Made by a program: the position numbers and the translations under genes
Assembly: GCA_046349775.1 (NCBI GenBank)
Contig: JAXMBS010000063.1
Coordinates: forward strand, 1 to 32,391
From: JAEUIG01 sp046349775
GTDB taxonomy: Bacteria > Planctomycetota > Planctomycetia > Planctomycetales > Planctomycetaceae
Direction: 5' to 3'
DNA: 32,391 bases
The notes under the pieces: generated by a model
Told to the model about the DNA's origin: nothing
Seen by the model: the letters and a program-made list of their open reading frames with translations, nothing else
Database searches by the model: none
Shown: piece by piece, positions 23,185-31,230 of the stretch
How the letters are laid out: each line of letters begins with the position of its first letter
How positions within the stretch are numbered: the first letter of the stretch is position 1

Positions 23185-23901
23185 ATGGCACGTTTTCAAC
23201 GGACCTTGGCGCTGACCGCCCTGGCGGCGGCACTGTCGCTGCCCGGTTGCGGGTTTTGCCGCACCCATCTGTTCAGCCGTTGCAGCGACGACTGCAACAA
23301 CGGCTGTCAGCAGAACTGCGAGTCCGGCTCGTGCCGACCAGGCTGGTGCGGCTGGTGGGGGGGCGGTTGCGGCACACGCCTGTGCGGGGCAACCATGGGC
23401 TGCTGCTATCGGCGGTCGAATGCGATTCCGCAGACACTGCCACTGGGGAGCACGGTGCAGTCGCACTACCAGGTGATGGAAACCAACGGCGAAGCCATGG
23501 ACTTCGTCATGAATCAGCATGAGTTCATGGGCGAGACGGCCCAGCTCACGCCGGAAGGCAAAGACCACATCCTGGAGATCGCAGCGCGAATGCGGAGCAC
23601 GCCGTTCCCGGTCGTCATCGAACGCACCTGGAACAATGCCGATCCCGAGCTGGACGGGCTGCGCCGGGACCTCGTGGCGCAAATCCTGGGAGACCTCGGC
23701 AATCCGGACGCACAACAGCGGACAGTCGTTTCGACGGCCTATGGCCCGGGGTATGGCTCGATCCAGGCGGAACCGATGTACTACCAGCACGTCACGCGCG
23801 GTGGAAACTTTGGCTCCGGCTACGGCACGTATGGCAACGGCATGGGAACGTACGGGGGCTTCGCCGGCGGAATTGGCGGCGGCATCGGGTTCGGACCGTA
23901 A
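23185..23901 (+). CDS. Cys-rich lipoprotein with an OmpA-like region
   Basis: Lipoprotein of 238 residues. Signal peptide LALTALAAALSL ends in a lipobox LPGC (Cys22). Residues 22-74 hold 12 cysteines in a spaced pattern (CSDDCNNGCQQNCESGSC, then WCGWWGGGC), enough for several disulfides or metal sites. Residues about 95-190 resemble a diverged OmpA-like peptidoglycan-binding unit (FVMNQHEFMGETAQLTPEGK, DHILEIAARM, PELDGLRRDLVAQIL), with the typical L-T-P-x-G-K and R-R-x-x-V positions. The tail is Gly/Tyr-rich. A strong Shine-Dalgarno (GGGGAGCGGAG) precedes the ATG at 23185. It follows the secretin by 160 bp on the same strand and could anchor that channel to the wall (inference). It ends 15 bp from the convergent WD40 gene. 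Confidence 0.82.
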   Translation: MARFQRTLALTALAAALSLPGCGFCRTHLFSRCSDDCNNGCQQNCESGSCRPGWCGWWGGGCGTRLCGATMGCCYRRSNAIPQTLPLGSTVQSHYQVMETNGEAMDFVMNQHEFMGETAQLTPEGKDHILEIAARMRSTPFPVVIERTWNNADPELDGLRRDLVAQILGDLGNPDAQQRTVVSTAYGPGYGSIQAEPMYYQHVTRGGNFGSGYGTYGNGMGTYGGFAGGIGGGIGFGP

Positions 23902-23916
23902 TCGGGACCGCCCGCG

Positions 23917-25908
23917 CTACTTCGCGGCGGTTTGCTCGGTCGTGACGGCGGACTGCAAACGCGTGATCATCGCCCGCAACGCTTCGAGCTGCTGCTGAGC
24001 GGCGGTGGCCGCGGCTTGTGCGGCTGCCAGCGCCTGATCCTGCTCCGGCGTGGGCTTCGCGGCAGCTGCGGCGGCTTCGGCGGCGGCCTTCAACTTCGCG
24101 GCTTCATCGACGGCAGCCTGCTCGGCAGCCTGCACGGTCTCGGCGGCAGTTTGAGCGGCGACAGCGGTGTCTGTCGCGACCTTCGCTCCGCCTTCGGCCG
24201 TCGCCACGACGGCCGCGGCGGCGGCCTGTTCCTTGGTGGCCGCCTCAACGCCGCTTGCCGCCATAGCTGCTGCCTCGGCCGCCTTCAGGGCCACATTCTT
24301 TTCGTCGAGCACTTTCTGGGCGGCCTGCTGTCCGGCCTGGCTGTCCACAAGGGTCTTATCGGCGGTCGCCTTGATGGCCGATTTCTCGGCGAAGAGCTTG
24401 TCGGTCTCGGCCCGCGCTGCGGCGGTCTTGGCCGCTTTCTGAGCGGCGGCATCAGCGGCGGCCGCGGCGGTTGCGGCAGCGGCCTGCAACTCAGCGCGCT
24501 GAGTCATCATGGCGGCGAGTTGGACAGCCGCCTGCTGCGACTGCGCTTCGATCGCGACGAGCTGCGGCTGCAGCTTCTCCAGCTGCAGAGAAATCGTTGG
24601 CGGATTCGTGTCGAATTGACCGAGCAGCGCGCCGTCGGCCGCGTTCCACACGCGCACCACACCCGACCAGTCGCCGCCGAGGACGCGGTTGCTTTCGGCG
24701 TCGTAAGCGACCTCCATGCCGAGGTCGGTCATGCCGCCGAACTCACGCTCTTGTGCGCCGTCGCCGTTCCACAGTCGCACGATCCGATCGCGGCCGGTGC
24801 TGACAAAGCGGCCGTCGCGGGTGTAATCCATCGCCGCGACACCGCCGTGGGCGTTCCACGCCTTGATCTGCGAACCGTTGTTCATTTCCCAGAGACGGAT
24901 CGTGCCGTCTTCGCTCGACGAGGCCAGCACATTGCTGTCCGGCCGCCAACTGACGTCCGTCACAGCCGCCTGGTGTCCCAGCAGGTCCTGGAAGGGCCGG
25001 CCGGTAAACGCTTCCCACACGACCAGGCCGTTGGCGCGATCGCCTGACGCCAGCAACACGCCGTCCGGGCTGAACTCGATCGCGGTGACCCAGTCGGTGT
25101 GCTTCTTGGTTTCGTACATCAGTTCGCCGGTCGAGACGTTGTAGACGCGAAGCATCTTCTTCGGTCCGCCGAGCGCGACCTGCGAATGGTCCGGGCTGAC
25201 GTCGGCCGCCAGCACCACGTCGTACTCGTCGCCGACTTCGGCCATGCGGTCACCGGTTTTCACGTCGAACAGCACCACCTTGCCGCTGGCGCCGCCGCGT
25301 CCGCCGCCGGCCATCAGCAGCGAGCCGTTGCGACTGAACTTGAGGATCTCGGCCTGGCCCTCCGGAAACGGGAGGACGCCGAGCAATTCGAGCGTGGCCG
25401 TGTTGTAGATGGCGATCTGCTTGAAGCTGGAGACGGCTGCCAGCGGCGCCCAAGGGCTGGTCGCCAGCGCCGTGACGGCGTTGGTGTGCGCAGTGACCAG
25501 CTTGGAATCGCCCAGGTACTTCTGCGGCATGGCGACGTCGGCCGGCCGCTCGGTCGACACTTCGATCTTGGCGACCGCCATCTGCTTCTTGATCTTGGCG
25601 GTGCTGCCGGACGTTTCCAGCACGCCCCCTTCGATCCACTTCTTGATGATCGCCAGCTCCGGCTCGGGGAGCTTGTCGGCATTCGGCGGCATCTTGGGCT
25701 CGGACTCGTGATTCACGAGCTGCCAGAGATAGCTGGCGTCCGGCGCGCCCCCTTCGACGACCGCGCCGCTGGAACCGCCGGCCATCAGCGTGGCGTAGCT
25801 GTCGACCGCGAGGCCGCCTTTCTTGTCGTTCGCGTTTGTGGCAACCGCTGCTGCCGCACCCAGCACAGAGACCGCACACATGACACTCGCGAAGGATCGA
25901 AACATCAT
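23917..25908 (-). CDS. WD40 protein with PSCyt1 remnant and Ala-rich coiled coil
   Basis: Exported protein of 663 residues, the last gene of module 2. After a signal peptide (about 5-24) the text joins a PSCyt1-type domain in mid-course: NANDKKGGLAVDSYATLMAG, then LWQLVNHESEPKMPP and ELAIIKKWIEGG. The CxxCH motif that normally precedes this text, with about 20 residues before it, is missing. WD40 repeats follow (about 140-430), for example HTDWVTAIEFSPDG, LASSSEDGTIRLWEM and RDRIVRLWNGDG. Residues about 440-664 are an Ala/Glu/Gln-rich coiled coil. The second ATG of the GTG-ATG-ATG run (25908) is chosen, with AGG just upstream. Its domain set matches the first third of the 1702-residue protein of module 1, so it probably partners the DUF1549/1553 protein encoded just upstream. 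Confidence 0.88.
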   Translation of the reverse strand: MMFRSFASVMCAVSVLGAAAAVATNANDKKGGLAVDSYATLMAGGSSGAVVEGGAPDASYLWQLVNHESEPKMPPNADKLPEPELAIIKKWIEGGVLETSGSTAKIKKQMAVAKIEVSTERPADVAMPQKYLGDSKLVTAHTNAVTALATSPWAPLAAVSSFKQIAIYNTATLELLGVLPFPEGQAEILKFSRNGSLLMAGGGRGGASGKVVLFDVKTGDRMAEVGDEYDVVLAADVSPDHSQVALGGPKKMLRVYNVSTGELMYETKKHTDWVTAIEFSPDGVLLASGDRANGLVVWEAFTGRPFQDLLGHQAAVTDVSWRPDSNVLASSSEDGTIRLWEMNNGSQIKAWNAHGGVAAMDYTRDGRFVSTGRDRIVRLWNGDGAQEREFGGMTDLGMEVAYDAESNRVLGGDWSGVVRVWNAADGALLGQFDTNPPTISLQLEKLQPQLVAIEAQSQQAAVQLAAMMTQRAELQAAAATAAAAADAAAQKAAKTAAARAETDKLFAEKSAIKATADKTLVDSQAGQQAAQKVLDEKNVALKAAEAAAMAASGVEAATKEQAAAAAVVATAEGGAKVATDTAVAAQTAAETVQAAEQAAVDEAAKLKAAAEAAAAAAKPTPEQDQALAAAQAAATAAQQQLEALRAMITRLQSAVTTEQTAAK

Positions 25909-25964
25909 CACGCCTGATTACCTTTGACTACCGTTGAAACCGCCGTCTCAGAACTCCGGAAAGG

Positions 25965-26084
25965 TTTTACAGAAGGTCACAAAGGACACGAAGAAAATTG
26001 AAGGAATGTGATGTCGGACCCCACTGCTCTAAAGGGGATGGCGGCAATCCTGATTCTTCGCGACCTTTGTGACCTTCTGTAAAA
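25965..26084. repeat. Long inverted repeat between module 2 genes
   Basis: Two 21-nt arms, 25965-25985 and 26064-26084, are perfect reverse complements across 78 bp. They contain the words AAGGTCACAAAGG and its complement. The arms sit in the 190-bp gap between the DUF1549/1553 gene and the WD40 gene and could form a cruciform or a long RNA hairpin that sets the ratio of the two products. Confidence 0.7.
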
Positions 26085-26100
26085 ACCCGTTTGTTGGACG

Positions 26101-28530
26101 TTAGTGATTGAACAGGAACTCGCGGCTGTTGAGCAGTGCCCAAAAGACGTCGGAGAGTGACTGATCCCGATTCGTGCCTTCGGCGAACAGCGGCGCGAAT
26201 GAAGCTTGCTCTTCGGCGGTCGGTTTGCGGCCGAGGGTGCGGATATACAGGTTTTCGATGCAGGCGGCCGGGTCCAGGCCTTGGCCGGTCAATTGCGTGA
26301 GGACGCCTCCCTGCTGGATCTTGCTGTTCACCGTGTCGCCGTTCATCAGGTGCAGAGCCTGTGACAGCGTCGGTTCCATCTTCACTTCACACGAGCAGGC
26401 GGTGACGCGCGTGGCGCGGCCGAACGTCGTGAGGAAGTAGCTGGACGTCGTGCCGTCCGCGATCTGCGTGGCCCGGGCGCCCAGCGGCAGGCCCTGGAAC
26501 TTGTCCTTGGTGTTGGTGACCTGGCTGATGATGTCGAGCACTGACTCCGCTTTGATGCGGCGGATGCTCTGGTGGGCGAAGTTCTTTTCGTCGGTCGCGT
26601 TGCTTTCGTTCCGCTGCGTCGAGCGCTGGTAGGACTTCGACAGGCAGATGTCGCGGACGAGCCCCTTGAAGTCGTAGTTGCTGGCGGTGAGCTTCTGCGC
26701 CATCGCTTCGAGCAGTTCGGGGTTCGAGGCCGGGTTCGAGACGCGGACGTCATCGACCGGCTCGACGATGCCGAGCCCGAAGAAGTGCTGCCAGACGCGG
26801 TTGACGAAGTTGGTGGCGAAGTACGGGTTCTTTGGCGACGCCAGCCACTGGGCGAGGACCGCGCGGCGATCCTGACCCGGCGCGATCTCGGCCTTGCCGC
26901 CACCGAGGAAGTGCGGGACGGCGTTCTGGCCGGTGACGATGTGCTGCACTTCGCCGCCACCGCCGTTGAACACGATGATCTCGCGCGAATCCTCGGCCGC
27001 CTTGCGGCCGATCTGAGCGAAGAACGCGGCGAAGTTGTAGTAGTCGTCCTGGGTCCAGCGATCGAACGGATGGTTGTGGCACTGGGCGCACTGGATCCGC
27101 ATGCCCATGAAAATCTGAGCGACGTTCTCGGCGACTTTCAGCCGGTCGGTTTCGATCTGATAGAAGTTCGTCTGCGGCACCTTGAACGTGCCGCCGCTCG
27201 CGGAGAGCATGTCGCGGACCATCGCGTCCAGCGGCACGTTCCTGGCGATCTGGTCGCTCAGCCACTGGTAGTAGAGCACGATCGACTTGTAGGAGATGCC
27301 GCGGTTGGGGTCGGACCGCATCATCAGCCACTCGGCCCACTTCGCGACCCACTGCTCGGTGAAGTCTTTGCGCTCGAGCAGCTCGTCGATCTTACGGGCG
27401 CGCTTCGCGGGGTCGGCGTCGGCCATGAAGGCCTGGTATTCCTCGACCGGCGGCAGTTTGCCGACCAGGTCGATGCTGACGCGACGCAGAAACTCTTCAT
27501 CCGAGCAGTCGCCGGACGGATGCAGCCGCAGTTTCTTCAGCTTGGCCGCGACCAGCTCGTCGATGTAGTTGACCGGCTGGAACGGCTGTTCTTCGTACTG
27601 GAGGCCGGCTGGCAGGACGATGTACTGCGAGCCGACGGTGTGCGTCGCGAACCGCGCCATGACGTAGGCTTCGCCGCGCGCTCCAGCCGTGACAACGCCT
27701 TCCGGCGAGATGGCGGCGGACGTCTCGTTGCTGGTCAGGAACAGTGCCAGTCCGGTTACATCGCGGACCGTGCCGTCGGAGTATGTGGCAGTGACCGTGA
27801 CGCGCTGCTTGGTGCCTTCGCCGTCGAGCACGGCCTGCTTCGGGTAAATGTCGATGCTGGTGCAGTTCGCGATGTCGGCCGGATCTTCCGGCACGTTGTT
27901 CTGCAGCCACTCGAGAATCAGCTTCGCCATTTCCGAATCGGGTTCGAAGCGCTTGCCGCCGGTGTGCGGGACGGCGCCGACCGACTTCTCAAACAGCAGG
28001 CTCGCTTCCGGAACGGCGAGATCAATGCGACGGCCCGGCAGCTCGCGGCAGATGCGGTAGTGGTCGCCCTTCGCGTCGAAGCCGAACAGCGACAGCCGAA
28101 AGCCGTCCTTTCCGCGCGCGGCGCCGTGGCAGCTGCCCGAGTTACAGCCGGCCTTCATGAAGATCGGCATGACGTCGAGTTTGAAGCTGACCGGCCGCGG
28201 CTCAGCGGCCCGCTGTACCTTCACCGGAACGGCGACGCTCTTCCCTTCGAACGCGACCGTGAGCTGCGTTTCGCCGTCGGCGACGGGATACAGGACGTTC
28301 GCATCGCGACGCGTGCAGCCTTCGTTGGCAAAGGTCCAGCTTGCCTGCTCCGTCACGTCACGCGTAATCCCGTCGGCGTAGACCGCCTGCACGATGACGG
28401 ACTGCCGTGCACGGCTGGTCGTCAGGCTGATCTGCGGCGGCGACACGCGCACTTCCGCGAGTTCGGCCGCCAGGCCGACGCTGCTTGCGATGCAAACGGC
28501 CGCTGTTGCGGCAATCATCCGAAACAACAT
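26101..28530 (-). CDS. PSCyt2-DUF1549-DUF1553 protein with Ig-like domains
   Basis: Exported protein of 809 residues (signal peptide about 1-22, MLFRMIAATAAVCIASSVGL). Order: Ig-like (Big2-type) domain about 24-106 (VYADGITRDVTEQ); PSCyt2 with GCNSGSCHG (CX4CH, 129-135) and AVPHTGGKRFEPDS; a second Ig-like domain about 222-308 (YSDGTVRDVTGLA); DUF1549 from about 320 with IQCAQCHNHPFDRW (CxxCH 481-485); DUF1553 from about 560 (FVNRVWQHFFGLGIVEPVDD) to ALLNSREFLFNH at the end. This matches residues about 530-1702 of the module 1 fusion, without the long coiled coil. The ATG at 28530 has AGGAAA upstream; an earlier in-frame start would run into the previous gene. Reaction unknown; such proteins co-occur with DUF1501 partners, here two genes upstream. 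Confidence 0.94.
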   Translation of the reverse strand: MLFRMIAATAAVCIASSVGLAAELAEVRVSPPQISLTTSRARQSVIVQAVYADGITRDVTEQASWTFANEGCTRRDANVLYPVADGETQLTVAFEGKSVAVPVKVQRAAEPRPVSFKLDVMPIFMKAGCNSGSCHGAARGKDGFRLSLFGFDAKGDHYRICRELPGRRIDLAVPEASLLFEKSVGAVPHTGGKRFEPDSEMAKLILEWLQNNVPEDPADIANCTSIDIYPKQAVLDGEGTKQRVTVTATYSDGTVRDVTGLALFLTSNETSAAISPEGVVTAGARGEAYVMARFATHTVGSQYIVLPAGLQYEEQPFQPVNYIDELVAAKLKKLRLHPSGDCSDEEFLRRVSIDLVGKLPPVEEYQAFMADADPAKRARKIDELLERKDFTEQWVAKWAEWLMMRSDPNRGISYKSIVLYYQWLSDQIARNVPLDAMVRDMLSASGGTFKVPQTNFYQIETDRLKVAENVAQIFMGMRIQCAQCHNHPFDRWTQDDYYNFAAFFAQIGRKAAEDSREIIVFNGGGGEVQHIVTGQNAVPHFLGGGKAEIAPGQDRRAVLAQWLASPKNPYFATNFVNRVWQHFFGLGIVEPVDDVRVSNPASNPELLEAMAQKLTASNYDFKGLVRDICLSKSYQRSTQRNESNATDEKNFAHQSIRRIKAESVLDIISQVTNTKDKFQGLPLGARATQIADGTTSSYFLTTFGRATRVTACSCEVKMEPTLSQALHLMNGDTVNSKIQQGGVLTQLTGQGLDPAACIENLYIRTLGRKPTAEEQASFAPLFAEGTNRDQSLSDVFWALLNSREFLFNH

Positions 28531-28616
28531 GATTCTGTTTCCTGCAGTTCGTATCCGTTGAGCAGCTTGCAACTGTAGTTCAAAAACACCGCCGGCTTTC
28601 GGCGGGCCAATCGGGT

Positions 28617-29924
28617 TCACTGACCGCCGCCGCCCGCCTGTGCGGTCGCGCGTTCCTTCTGTTGCACCCGCAGTTGTTCCAGTCGCGACAGCGGCCTCGC
28701 CACCGGGGCCGTGGCGGCCACCGGCATGGGCATGGGAGTCGCCGCCGGCATCGGCGCCGGTTCGGCTGGCTTCGGAGGCGGCGGATCGATCCGCAACCGG
28801 CCGGTGCCGAGATTGTGCAGCACGGTCGCCCCCTTCTCGGGGACCAGCACCTGGCAGAACAGATTGCGGTTGTCGCTGACCGGCGCTTCGGGCGCCGCCT
28901 TGACGGTGAACATCACCTCGGCCATGTCCTTCGTCAGCTTCATCGGCGCGGCAGTGGTGTTCGCCGGCAGACCGAGCAATTGGATCTCAGCTTCCCCGTC
29001 AAAATCTTTGCGTTTGGTGACCTTGATCGGCAGCAGCGTCTCCTTGCCCTGCTCCACCGCAGACTGCGCGAACTCGAACGTGACGTACTGCTCTTCGACC
29101 GTCAGCGGCACGAACGGGCTGCACGACTCCACGCCACCGCCGCTGCCTTTGACGGCGATCATCGTCGTCTGCGGCGGCGCATTGGACGCCGCGTTCATCG
29201 GGATCAGGGCCTCAGTCTGGCCCTCGGCGATCTGAATCGAGCCGCTGGAGCCACAGCCGGGTGCATTGATCAAAAGGTACACGCTGATGGGCGCAGTGAA
29301 GCCTTCGGCCCGCTCGGCGATGACCTTCAGGTTCATCGAGCCGTTCTGCACCATCGGCACCGTCGGCGGTTCGATCCGCAGCTTGTACGGCGCCTTCTGG
29401 ATGACACAGATCGGCAGCTTGAGTTGCTCTTCGACCCACACGTAGACCTGGTTCTGACCCAGGATCATGAGGATGTCCTGCTTCAGCGGACCCGTGACCG
29501 CGAGATTCGGTTGGTTCGGGTCGCTCAGCGAGGTCGTCACGGTGGAATAGCGTCCGGCCACCGGCGCGGTGTCGGCGGCGTAGAACACAACCGGCATCTG
29601 ACCGTCGTCGCGCCAGTCGGCCGGGCATTCGACGGTGACGCCTTCCGGCAGGTTCTCGCTGCTGAAGTTGATTGGACCGCCGAAGTCGGCACGCGACACA
29701 TTGACGAGCACGCCGCAGCCGCCTCCCTGCGGGATGACGATCTTCGGCTGCACGTAGCGGCTGATGTCGAGCGTGCTGGCGACGAGCGCGGGCGCGACGG
29801 GCGTCATTTCGACGCGGTAGATGTTGGCCGGGCCGCCGTTGTCGAGGTGATCGCGGACTTCGATCAGGAAATCGCCGTCGGCCGGCACCTGCCAGCGGAA
29901 ATAGCTGTCGGGTCCGCGGGTCAT
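28617..29924 (-). CDS. PPC-domain protein, open C-terminal fragment
   Basis: Open frame of the 3' part of the gene above, 435 codons from the first in-frame ATG after the last frame jump. It begins in the end of a PPC domain (GPDSYFRWQVPADGDFLIEV, VRDHLDNGGPANIYRVEM) and continues as repeated beta-sandwich-like text (FSSENLPEGVTVECPADW, LLGLPANTTAAPMKLTKD), ending in a Pro/Ala/Met-rich stretch (PMPAATPMPMPVAA). It has no start signal of its own, so it is probably not an independent gene. It stops 86 bp before the DUF1549/1553 ATG. Confidence 0.6.
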   Translation of the reverse strand: MTRGPDSYFRWQVPADGDFLIEVRDHLDNGGPANIYRVEMTPVAPALVASTLDISRYVQPKIVIPQGGGCGVLVNVSRADFGGPINFSSENLPEGVTVECPADWRDDGQMPVVFYAADTAPVAGRYSTVTTSLSDPNQPNLAVTGPLKQDILMILGQNQVYVWVEEQLKLPICVIQKAPYKLRIEPPTVPMVQNGSMNLKVIAERAEGFTAPISVYLLINAPGCGSSGSIQIAEGQTEALIPMNAASNAPPQTTMIAVKGSGGGVESCSPFVPLTVEEQYVTFEFAQSAVEQGKETLLPIKVTKRKDFDGEAEIQLLGLPANTTAAPMKLTKDMAEVMFTVKAAPEAPVSDNRNLFCQVLVPEKGATVLHNLGTGRLRIDPPPPKPAEPAPMPAATPMPMPVAATAPVARPLSRLEQLRVQQKERATAQAGGGGQ

Positions 29925-30363
29925 CGGAACCAACGAGGCGTCCGCCGTCGGCGTTGCAGACGTAGACCAGTGGATCGATCGCCGACCGGAGCCGGCGGCC
30001 GTAGCACTCGATTTCAAACACCTGTCCGGCCTTGGCCGTGAACTTGAAGTAATCTATGTCGCCTGGCTTCTCGAGGACGCCGTTGAAAGCGCCCGGGCGA
30101 GGACGCGGCCGTCGCTTCTTTCGCTGCGTTGTTCGGTTCGACTTCCAGGGCGTTGTCGAGGTTGACGACGCGGAACGGCTGGGCGGTCGGCGCCGTGCCG
30201 GCGGCGTTCGTGACTTCGATGCCAATCCCGGCGGCGCTGTCGCCGGCAGCGTCACCTGCTGCTGCATCGGACCGGAGACATCCCCCAGAAGCGTGACGCT
30301 GAGAGTCTCTCCAGGCTTGCCGCCGGCCCGAAACGCCCGAGCGGACGGGGAAGCCGCCAATGT

Positions 30364-31086
30364 TCAGCAGGTAATAGGCACGCCCGTCTCCGAGTACGAG
30401 GCATCGCGAATCTGCACGATGTACTTGCCGTCGGCCGGAGCAACGATCGACGCCACGCCATCATTGCCGCCATACGCCGCGTCGTCGCTGACGGCCATCT
30501 CGAACCGCTCGGCGTTCAGGATCGCCACGTACGGATCAAAGAAGTTTCCCCCGCTGGAGTAACCCAGCCGCAGGCCGAAGACTTCGGCTGTCAGCCGCTC
30601 CCCCTGCTTGCATTCGACGACGTAGTAGTCCACGTCCTCGCTGTCGACGCGACCGTGCACGGTGACGTTGTTCGTGATCGCCTGCGGCGAGGTGAAGTCC
30701 GTGTTCGGTTCGACCTCTTCGACGACCGGCAGCGGTCCCACGTAGAACGTGAACAGGTCCGTCACTCCGGTCTTTGAGCGCAGCCGCATCCGCTGCGATC
30801 CGAGTCGGCAATCGGGCGCGATCTTGAAGCGAACCTTGAGCTGCGAGCCTTTGCCGTCTCCTTCCGGCTGCGCGAGGGAGACCACTTCCATGCCGGCGTC
30901 GTAAAACAGGACTTCCTCGGCGTCCTCGAACCCGCTGCCGTACAGAACAACGTCGACTTCCGTGCCGCGCTGCGCCCCGTGTGGGAGCAGATTGCTGAAG
31001 CCGGGCGCCGCATCGGCCGACACGGCCGGCCACAGGGCGGCGAGGGCCACACCGACGAACAGGCGTGCGCGAGATTGAAGTCGCAT
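30364..31086 (-). CDS. PPC-domain protein, open N-terminal fragment
   Basis: Open frame of the 5' part of the same gene, 240 codons. Signal peptide (LFVGVALAALWPAVSADA), an IPT/TIG-like first domain (GAQRGTEVDVVLYGSGFEDA) and a PPC domain (VEEVEPNTDFTSPQAITNNV, VDYYVVECKQGERLTAEVFG, FFDPYVAILNAERFE, YIVQIRDASY). It ends early at SETGVPITC-stop, where the expected text continues in another frame. Alone it would be an exported 24-kDa protein. Confidence 0.65.
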   Translation of the reverse strand: MRLQSRARLFVGVALAALWPAVSADAAPGFSNLLPHGAQRGTEVDVVLYGSGFEDAEEVLFYDAGMEVVSLAQPEGDGKGSQLKVRFKIAPDCRLGSQRMRLRSKTGVTDLFTFYVGPLPVVEEVEPNTDFTSPQAITNNVTVHGRVDSEDVDYYVVECKQGERLTAEVFGLRLGYSSGGNFFDPYVAILNAERFEMAVSDDAAYGGNDGVASIVAPADGKYIVQIRDASYSETGVPITC

Positions 31087-31171
31087 CACGGTTCCTTCTC
31101 GAGAACAAGTTGTGCCCGGCATCGGGGGGGGCGTCGCAGCCGGGGCAGGCGGGTCTGAAAAGTCGAATCTC

Positions 31172-31212
31172 AGAAACAAGCAAAGTCCGGAGAGCGCGCC
31201 GCTCTCCGGACT
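31172..31212 (-). terminator. Strong intrinsic terminator after the DUF1501 gene
   Basis: AGTCCGGAGAGC (31184-31195) and GCTCTCCGGACT (31201-31212) form a perfect 12-bp stem with a 5-nt loop. On the minus strand TTTGCTTGTTTCTG follows. It starts 19 bp after the DUF1501 stop, so it probably ends or attenuates that transcript before the PPC gene. Confidence 0.75.
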
Positions 31213-31230
31213 CCAAACTGTAAGTACAGG

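Larger units (their letters stand above)
28617..31086 (-). pseudogene. PPC-domain secreted protein, broken by at least five frameshifts
   Basis: Seen as one gene, this is an exported protein of about 820 residues with PPC (pre-peptidase C-terminal-like) domains and a beta-rich C-terminal half. The frame jumps near 30377-30392, 30328-30350, 30231-30240, 30088-30100 and 29911-29921. Between jumps the text is conserved: YYLLNIGGF, then AGGKPGETLSVTLLGDVSGP, then GIGIEVTNAAGTAP and NALEVEPNNAAKEA, then GAFNGVLEKPGDIDYFKFTA and SAIDPLVYVCNADGG, then GPDSYFRWQVPADGDFLIEV. The parts join in the order expected of PPC proteins. Conserved text with only indels suggests assembly error at least as much as decay. 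It is module 2's second gene, between DUF1501 and DUF1549/1553. A good Shine-Dalgarno (AAGGA) precedes the ATG at 31086. Confidence 0.75.

Noticed and set aside
25820..25870. CX4CH motif (CGSSGCH) in an alternative frame of the WD40 gene
   Set aside because: It would need two compensating frame changes. It may be chance, so it is mentioned only in part under the lost haem motif.
26572..28578. Plus-strand open frame of 668 codons opposite the DUF1549/1553 gene
   Set aside because: Antisense shadow; the minus frame holds CxxCH motifs and domain order, while the plus frame has no recognisable feature.
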